Below are positions 55,916 through 64,000 of a stretch of 64,000 nt of DNA, piece after piece. Within the stretch, counting starts at the first letter, position 1; each line of letters opens with the position of its first letter. The stretch comes from Cheilinus undulatus. Lineage: Eukaryota > Chordata > Actinopteri > Labriformes > Labridae. The notes below the pieces were generated by a model that worked only from the letters and a program-made list of their open reading frames with translations, made no database searches and had not been told where the DNA came from. The stretch is taken from positions 6,360,207-6,424,206 of the forward strand of contig NC_054876.1 in the NCBI RefSeq assembly GCF_018320785.1, written 5' to 3'. Both the position numbers and the translations under genes were made by a program.

Positions 55916-58900
55916 GTAAGAATGGACACTCAGTAATTAAAATCGATGTCCATAAAGGCTTATATAGATCTATATATACTGTGCAACTATGAGAGGTGTC
56001 ATCTGACTCATTACCCAGACTGAAGATGGATGCTGGGGTGTAAGAGAGCAACTGATACGTCTTCTTCATTTAGCTTCCTATGAGTTACTGCAGTCCATTT
56101 TAATCACACGCCTATCGTAAACACTGATCTTGATTATCTTTTTGTCCTTGGGGGACTAAACATGTATATGGATGTTAGAGATGCAGCATTGAAGGCGGTA
56201 GAAATGTCAGCTTCATTCAAGTATGGATAGGTACAGAACTCTAGCACTCGTGGTGGACATGACAAGTCAGTTCACAGAGAATTCATGTTAAATTTACAAA
56301 TGAGAACACAGATGAACTTAGTTTGCATTCATGACAGGAGTGTACTGACGTAAATAATATCAATAAGTGTGTGTAAAATTAGATTTAGCAAAATGATACA
56401 TTCAGGCATCTGTTTAATATTTTCAAAAAGGCTGTAAAATAGCAGTCAAAGATGTTCCTGTAGCATTTTTCTACCACATACAGATTCAGATTCCTAAACT
56501 GAAGTCGTGCCGATCAGTGTTAACTCTGTTGACTCAAACTAAGACTAAAAATGTGCATTGACTAGCTTTTTTCATGAGGAAAACTACAGTAACGGCTGTT
56601 TCAGACTGGCAGCGTGTTTGCGTGCTTAAGTGTTTTGAGTGGGCGTATTCATTGGTTCAAAATAAAAGCATTTTGTACAAATGAAAGGAGTTTCTCCAAA
56701 GGACTGCTAAACTAAGCTTTTATTTTGGAAAGTATAAACCCAGAAGTGTTCTCATACTGGGTTTCTCTTTTCTGTAAAATATTACACCAGTGATGAAATG
56801 ACTTCACAAATAGTAGAAGTTTACAGAGCAACTTTATAAAACAGGCATATTTAAGACTGTGGCCTTCATCAGGGTTATCAAGAAACAGATGGCAAGCATA
56901 TCTACCAATGTGAACATACAGATTTGCAACAAAAAGGTAAATAAAGCTCTTTATTTATTGATATTCTGTCTATTTTGGTTGATGATTTTGTGAAGAGAAT
57001 AGGCAGGACCTCAGTTCTCTAAATCCTCCACTCATGAAATGCTGTGCTCACTCAGGCAGTCTGACAGCCCTGAACTGTTAACATACAAACAAACTAAAAA
57101 CTGAGCCGTGTCACGGCAAAGATGCAAGTTTCACGCTGCTGGTCTGAAAAGGACTAAAACTAGCAAATAAAGTTCTTTGGTGATAAAAAAGCTGGTGAAA
57201 GTAAGTTTAATTTTTTTCAAAGAGACTAAAACAAGATGAAAATTTTAATACTGGACTGTTGGACATCCAAAGTTACCTCTGTACATATGAGGTGTGTCAG
57301 TATTTTCATCAGTTAGTTTTAAATCAATAGAAGAATTGATGATGCATTAAATGAGTGTTGGACAACTGTATCATTGTAACAAATTGGTTGATTCAATTAG
57401 CTCAAATAAAATAAATGTCTTGATTAAAACTATAAAAGTTAAAAATGACTAAAATGTGACTTCAGTTATAGAACATTTAAATCTCAAAATTAAAACTACA
57501 TTTTAAATTGCCAGAAAAATTACTACTGTTGCAAATACAGAGTATTACTTTGATACATCGTTAAACATTCACATCAGTCGACATTGTGCCTCTGCCCATT
57601 GGCAAATAATGTGGCATGAGCTGATTACAGTGGCAGACGTTTTTCTTTTGTGTCGCATCAACCAAATGCTGGCATTTTGCACAGCAAACAGTGTGCCATA
57701 AATGCATGCGACAAGAGTAAGCATCAGTGACAACACAAGCTTGACTGCACTACCTCCTATTGGAGCATCCAGACAGCCTGCAAACGACATGGCACAATGC
57801 AGCACGACATGGCATGATGCAACGCAAAATTATCCCCCCCGTTTCCCTGTTCCTATTTTCCTCTGTCACCCCTGTCGACATAGAAGAACAAGAATCAGAG
57901 AGATGACGAGGCACTGAGAGCATTCAGAAGGAATATTTCCTTGTTTTTTACAACATGGATACAGTTGTGCATTACTAATATCCATATCTGTGGTGGCGTG
58001 GACCATAAGATGTTATGCTCTGACTTTTGTCCACACGAAGGCAATAGTATTCGGCTTACAGCCGTCAAAGACACGTCAATTCAAAGCACAACACTTCCGT
58101 TTCTCCACATCATAAATAAAAGTGATAGATGTCATACTTTTTCACAAAGGGAAAGCTTGAATTCCCAGGGAAGAGACTTAAATATTCACTGGATGGGGTG
58201 GACAGCAGGTCTACGAATGCTATGTCTGACTCCTGTGTGTTGTTTGGACAGGGTGTAACAGCTGATTCAGAGAAGAGGTTTTTATTGGACAGAAGAAATA
58301 ATCTGTCTTTTGATCTGATCTGTTTTTGTGCTTAAACATGACTCAAAATGTTGGCGCAAAGGGAATGTTGCATCAAAGGAAGGCAAGAAAAAACTGTAGC
58401 ATCAGTATCAGGAATTTGGCTAAATTGTTATTTCAAACATTGATATCAGGCCTTGATTGTACTGTCAGTGCATCTCTGACAAAATTAAGACATTGTTGGA
58501 CAAACGTAAAATGCTGAAGTTTTTCAGAGCTCTGACTGATGTAATAGTCTGCTATTTTCTATTACTGTCACACAGTAGTTAAGCTGAAACCAGTTTATTT
58601 TTGGGAGGAGATAAATATGAGTAATTTAGGATACAATGACACCTTGCGAGACAGTTGAATGAATCTTGATTCAGCTTTTGAACAGCAAAGGACGCAATCT
58701 GCCTTTGACTTCTCTTGTTCGAGGTCCTCATGTCTCTGACATCTCCAGCGTGGTGCACAGACATGGTGGCAGGAGGAGAAGATTTCACAGAGGATGATGC
58801 ACATCTTATTCCCAGCTGGGCCTGTGACCATTCTACCATTTCAGTTGTACAGTATTGCTTTCAGCTATCAAACAGGGATGAGTGATGTTGAGTTTTTGCT

Positions 58901-60423
58901 GATATCAAATATGCTGCTATTTCCAAACTAGTTTTAGTTAATTCTGATACTGATTAAAAACACACCTTCTTTTATTGTACAGAATACTAAGTGCTTCCTG
59001 TGCAAAGAAAGGCTGAGTCAGGCAGACTGAGAGGGAAGTGAGTAAGTGGGCTGACAGTTTGGTAGCTTTAGGGGGTTCATTCAAAATGTTTAGGGTTCAC
59101 AATGGGCTCCTTTGAGCTTGTGGTACCCTAATCAACCCCCTAAACCTCATGGCACAGTTGAACATTTTGCCTATATTTACCGATGATATATGTTATATAC
59201 TGGAGATATGCTCTGCCAATATATCAGCTGAAAATATCAGGATAAATCTTCTGATACTGATATATTGGCGATAAGTTTGTGCACCCGTACTATCAAAAGG
59301 CTGTTTGACAAACTCTCTCTGTTTTGCTGAGAGTCTCCACATTCAGCTGTTTTCATTAACTCCTTTCACTGTGTGATCTAACAGAAGTCCCATCTCTGTC
59401 CTTGTGAATTAAAACCTGTTTATTTGTCCAAAAAAGCAATGACATAAGCAAGACATAGTGCATTATATAAGGTCAAAATAAAAGCTTTATTTGTAATATT
59501 TCTGTGCGATCTCTTACCCATAGTGTGAACATAAACTGGTTTACTAAAATGTGTACAAAAATTGTGAAAGATGTTACTGTGAAGTCTGCAACACAAACTG
59601 TATTGCTTTGTGTGTTTGGTTGATCATTAGATTTCTACTGGTAATGGTTTCAAATCAGCTTGTTTTCAGCAAATACCTCGTTGGGTGCTGATTCCCATAC
59701 TGGTTTCCATTTCCTTGGCACCTGTACTGTAACTGGTGCAGGCACAACTTTAGTTGGAGTGATAAATAAGATTACTTTACTGTGTTGAATGAGATGTACA
59801 GGGACAGGTATGTAGCATATGGCTTTTTATATGGTGCAGGTGCCTGAACGTAGCCTGGGATACATGGGATAAGAAAAGGGACCTGATATAACTTAACCCA
59901 TAAATCACACAATTCCATAACATACTTCTTGCCTTTATTGGTGGTGGGGTATCAGAATGAAGTATTGACATCTGTGTTGTAATTTGGTTTCGGTAGGTGT
60001 CAGGTGTTTTTGTACTGGTACCATCTTGGTACTGGATTTCAATACTATCCATGTTTACGTTGCATGTTATAGAGCTGGCATTATAGCAATAAACCATTTT
60101 TTTTCCATGGTTAAAGTTGCAAGCTAAACCAGGGATTTTTGATTCTCACTTGCTAGCATGGTTAGCTTTAGTTTTATGCTAACAGAGCAGGAAGATGAGC
60201 TAATTTATAACTTAAACAGCAGCAAACAGCACGCTGCTGTTAAGCTGTGAAAAATGAGACAGCAGTCAATGGCATTTGTTGCAGAAAGCACAAAGTTGCC
60301 AAGATATACAAAGTTGCTGACCAGATATGTAGCAGTATGGTCTGAGAAGAACCAAATGGAACCAGCTGTTGACACTTATAGGTTCTAAATTTATTTAGTC
60401 GTTACAATACCAGATTTTTAAAA

Positions 60424-60571
60424 GACTTTTTATGACTTTATTGATAGAGGAGGACAGGGGACAGATTTGGAAACAGAGAGCTGGGGAGAGACGTGCTGGG
60501 AAGTGCCACAGGCTTGATTTGAACCCAGGCCACGGCGTGCCTTAAACCACTAGGCCACCTGCGCCCTACAG
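60424..60571 (-). mobile_element. tRNA-derived SINE with target-site duplication (minus strand)
   Basis: On the minus strand it begins GGGCGCAGGTGGCCTAGTGG (A-box TGGCCTAGTGG) with GGGTTCAAATC as a B-box-like element. The body then continues to 'cctctatcaataaagtcata'. The flanks 'taccagatttttaaa' (60408-60422) and 'taccagaatttttaaa' (60572-60587) are a target-site duplication of about 15 bp, the mark of retroposition. Not a functional tRNA gene. Confidence 0.7.
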
Positions 60572-61019
60572 TACCAGAATTTTTAAATCCAGGATGATCT
60601 TCGGGGGAATTTACTGACACTGATACACGTTTTAACACCACCGCACCAAAAGTTAAAGTACAAGGCAGCCAATATTGAGTATTTTTGTTCCATTTATCAT
60701 AATGGCAGGCAAACTACTGCTGGAATCAGTTTTGAAACGTTGCCAATGTATTTCTGCAGTGTAGACAATGTGCAAGAGTTCACCTGCAATTCTTGATGGA
60801 TTCATTCATCTCCTAGGCACCTGTCTTGTGAAATAGAAGCAAATTTTTTGATACTTTTTCACTAATATAACAAAGATTTTACTGATAAAAAACACATGGT
60901 ATAAACCGTTCTGACAACCTTGTATTCTTTTATTGTTCATAATGAAAGGCATGCTGCACCCTTCATGCAGAGACTGTATTTTTTTACATGGCGCTGCCAT
61001 TTTATCCCCCCCCAAACTC

Positions 61020-61340
61020 AGGCAAAGATTCAGTGCTGCAGAGGAACACTGTGTACATCTAAAGGCTGCCTTTTAATTGCACCAGAGAGTCTCTTAAAAA
61101 AGGCAACAGGAGGAGGATGTTGGTGCGGCTCGCTGACCCTCATCACATGGAGGTCAAAGCCGAACCACCGTCTCCTCTAAACACAAAGGCCTGAGTCGTA
61201 GAGGAGTCTGTGTGTTTGTCCTTCATGCCTCAGAGGAGGCTTCAACCTGCTGAAAAATAACAGGTGCTGAGCGTCTCGCTGCTTATTAGCTCCAGATGTT
61301 CTCTGTGATAACTGAAGCAATAATCCCTCTGTAGTAGTAG
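61020..61340. other. Candidate conserved block in nova2 intron 2
   Basis: GC-richer, repeat-free sequence in an AT-rich intron ('ggctgccttttaattgcacc', 'ctgcttattagctccagatg'). No exon is evident: frames on both strands are closed or lack splice sites matching NOVA. A regulatory role is only a guess. Confidence 0.2.
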
Positions 61341-64000
61341 TATTCCTTTCCACTGTACATATATTTAGCACATGGAGCGGCGTCTTCAGATAGAAGACAG
61401 GTAGTGGTGTGCATGGCCTCGGGAACATGAATAGCACAGATTATGCATATGAGAAATTTTATAGATGAGTTCACAGTCAGTTCACTGGGTGCCTTAAGCA
61501 ACTTATCCAAATGACTTTGAAGTATCATGTGTGCCTACCCACAAACACTCTCACAGTTAGAGAATCAAGTTGTCAGCCCTCAAAAGTGAAACATGTAATG
61601 ATGCACAGCAGCAGGAGAAAATGAGGCTTTCATCTTCATGTTTGTGGGTGTGACTTATCCGGTAACATCCAGACACCTGTCAGCTCTGAAGTGATTTAAA
61701 TATTGCTGAGAAAATACAAGTCATGAGGAAAATGATCACACTCCTCAAGCAGCTACTAAACTAACAAAAACAGAGACAGACTGTTGCCTAAACTTTTATT
61801 TTTTCACCATAATAGACACCTCTCTTTCACTGTGTCCTTTGATTGGGCTGTGTGTGGACAGAAAATAAATTCCTGGATCTTGTTGCTAGGGTTGCCTGTT
61901 TTTCACCTTGTGAAACTTGCAATGCTGCACATTTCTTTTATGTCTGTTTTGGACTGGATGTGTCTTTGCTTCATGACAGCTGCTGTGCCTGTCAGCTCTG
62001 GCTTGCACCGTCATGACTTTTATACCTGGTGTGAGTGTGCTGCATGTTGTAGGGCTGGGTATTTCCCACAGCGTCAAGATACAATAGAGGCCACGTATGA
62101 TGATACATGCTGATTTTGGATATAAACACATGCACAAAACAAAACAACACTGCATAATCCCATAAAATATTATTTTTCTATTCAGTAGTACATGAAAGTT
62201 TACAATAAAGCCTTTGATTTTACAGCAAAGCCAATGCATTTGTACTTTGCAGGAAATTCTTTAGTTTTAAAACAGGAAAAACATGTTTTCCTTGGTTGGA
62301 AAAGATTCCGTTATTTTGAATGCAATACTGTTATAATTCCAATTGGTCTGTGATTTTTTTATGCTACTTATTGTTTGTATATTTTGAGTTACAAAACTCT
62401 CTTCATAACTCATTATTTCATGCATTTTCCTTAATAACCAAGCAGCGATGCCATTTATGTATTATATATGCAGTTGCAATATTGTCTCGTATAGTTGCAG
62501 TTGCTTGTATTTGCCAAATTGTGCAGCACTACTACGCCTTTATGGTAGAGACTCTTTATTGTAGAGGATATAAGCAAAGGCATATCATATTCAGGATCCC
62601 AAAATTTAAAACACTTTAAATCACATTCTCAGAGATCCTAGCAATAAATTAAAATATTGCATGTATAATCACTGAGGCTATAGCTCAAGTCTTTACAACA
62701 TAAAGCATACAGGGGCTGCTTATCATCTTATTCCGGTTTGAAGCCGAGGGAAATTTTGACTTTCCATATATCATCGACTCCTGAATGTGACGGCACAAAC
62801 TGGCTCAGAGTAGCCTAGCTGTTGATGCTAACTGCTTTTTTTAGCCTTGTGTCTTATAGTGTACATGAATACTGACTGTATTGCTGCAGTATTTTACCCT
62901 TTTTTATGCATACCTTGCATATTGCGTGACTCATGTCCATGTGCTGACTTTCTGGTGTTTTAGGAGACCTGGAATAATCCAGTAATTTTGCTTTCAGTCT
63001 TGCTGGCAGCTGATAGTTTTGTTTTGGTCTGAAGCGTGTGTTGCATCATATATTTTAGCATCTACTGCCACCTGTTGACTGTTTTGTTAACAGCACCATA
63101 GGGGATATGTAGTTTCAAACAGCTTTCTTGGCATTTTAGCCATGTAGCTTGTAACAAATGTGTTGATACACATATTGGCAAAGTTTACATGACAATATAC
63201 TGCTGTATCGATTTTTTGAGTAAAGGCCAAGGGTGTTGACTGCTTCTCCCTGCCAGCCTTGTTTTGCCTCAGTTTATCTCCCTACAAATGACAATTCATA
63301 GTATTACTGAGTCTGGTAAAATGTACAAATGAGGTGAGTTTTTCTCTAATGCTATCTCTAGCTTTTACTTTGAAAAACCAGAAGTTTAATTGTACTGTGT
63401 TCATCTTACCTGAGACATATTCTACCATTGCGTGCGTGCATACTGTATGTGCGAAAACAAACTAAATATGGCTGTCTGTTTTGCATTTTTCTGTCTATTT
63501 TGGCTTGAAAATGGGCTAGCTTTATTTTAAGATTCTCTGCATGTGAGACATGCCGTTAAGTCTGAAAGTCCTTGCTTATGGACAAACACATTAAGATAAG
63601 AATCAAGCTGAGATGTTACACAGCCACCACGCACCCAGTCTGAAGCGGTTATCCATGTCTCTGTTTCAGATACTTGAATTTTGCTTTATTGTTTAGAGGC
63701 TGCAGACCTGATAAGAATTTTTACAGAGGAATGACTTAGCTGAATATACTGAACCAGTTTGGGGTAAATTAGCCTCACTGTATGCCGCCATTTTGAAAAA
63801 CTCACCGGTGTAAAGGACAACTCTATAACAGTCTTTCATAGGTCAAAATATCTGTTCTTTTTCAAATATCTTAACACTCGTAAACTTGGATTAATTGATG
63901 AAATTGATACACTGCCCAGCTCTTTGTGTGACCTCTGCATTTTCACCTTAAAAAGAGTCTTTAGATCTATTTACAGCACAGAATATTTCAGCAGCGTCTT

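Larger units (their letters stand above)
55916..64000 (+). other. nova2: nova2 intron 2, 5' part
   Basis: The intron runs off the window. No segment matching the next NOVA exon (TTERVCL...) was found. Contents: a repeat-like AT-rich stretch at 59160-59300 ('gatatattggcgataag'), a SINE at 60424-60571, a GC-richer block at 61020-61340, and AT-rich sequence to the end. No RNA gene or other exon was recognised. Confidence 0.7.

Noticed and set aside
60424..60571. Possible tRNA gene on the minus strand
   Set aside because: A and B boxes are present but the arms do not form a cloverleaf. The longer body and target duplication show a SINE.
55916..64000. A third nova2 exon
   Set aside because: No segment encoding the expected TTERVCL continuation with an acceptor was seen, so the next exon is placed beyond the window.
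1..64000. CRISPR arrays, operons, bacterial promoters
   Set aside because: No regularly spaced direct repeats with unique spacers and no bacterial gene layout. The DNA is vertebrate.

Overview
The window is vertebrate nuclear DNA, almost certainly from a ray-finned (teleost) fish. Genes are split by GT-AG introns and coding density is very low. The non-coding DNA is AT-rich and full of decayed teleost-type DNA transposons (Tc1/mariner, hAT, piggyBac-like MITEs) and tRNA-derived SINEs. There is no bacterial architecture: no operons, no Shine-Dalgarno sites, no CRISPR. Most long open frames are chance frames or transposon remnants.

Two genuine protein-coding genes can be read, both on the + strand. 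(1) kptn (kaptin) is complete from 12846 to 25909 in 12 coding exons. They splice in phase to 1,329 nt including the stop (442 residues), followed by AATAAA at 26131. (2) The 5' part of nova2, a KH-domain neuronal splicing regulator, has exon 1 ending at 32754 and exon 2 at 55772-55915. The rest of the gene lies beyond the right edge. Human KPTN and NOVA2 both map to 19q13.32, so their adjacency here is one reason to prefer nova2 over nova1.

Layout: 1-12.8 kb holds no recognisable gene, several repeats and a CTCF-like motif at 12115. 12.8-26.1 kb is kptn, whose introns 7 and 10 carry two Tc1 copies in opposite orientation. 26.1-32.0 kb is intergenic and rich in transposon debris. 32.0-32.75 kb is the nova2 promoter and first exon. 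32.8-55.8 kb is nova2 intron 1 (23 kb), with MITEs, a broken Tc1 element, candidate conserved blocks and a probable alternative first exon ending at 50542. 55.9-64 kb is the start of nova2 intron 2.

The two genes are not known to act together. Kaptin belongs to the KICSTOR complex, which restrains mTORC1 at the lysosome when nutrients are scarce. NOVA2 binds YCAY clusters in neuronal pre-mRNA.

The observations most worth following are: (a) an intronic exon whose ATG-G followed by a GT donor splices exactly in phase to nova2 exon 2, predicting a NOVA2 lacking the N-terminal nuclear-localisation region; (b) inverted Tc1 copies flanking kptn exons 8-10 with a 47-nt perfectly complementary core, able to form dsRNA in the pre-mRNA; and (c) eight YCAY tetramers in 37 nt in nova2 intron 1. 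No wholly new biological system is claimed. Family names, homology and alignments come from recognition, not from database searches.
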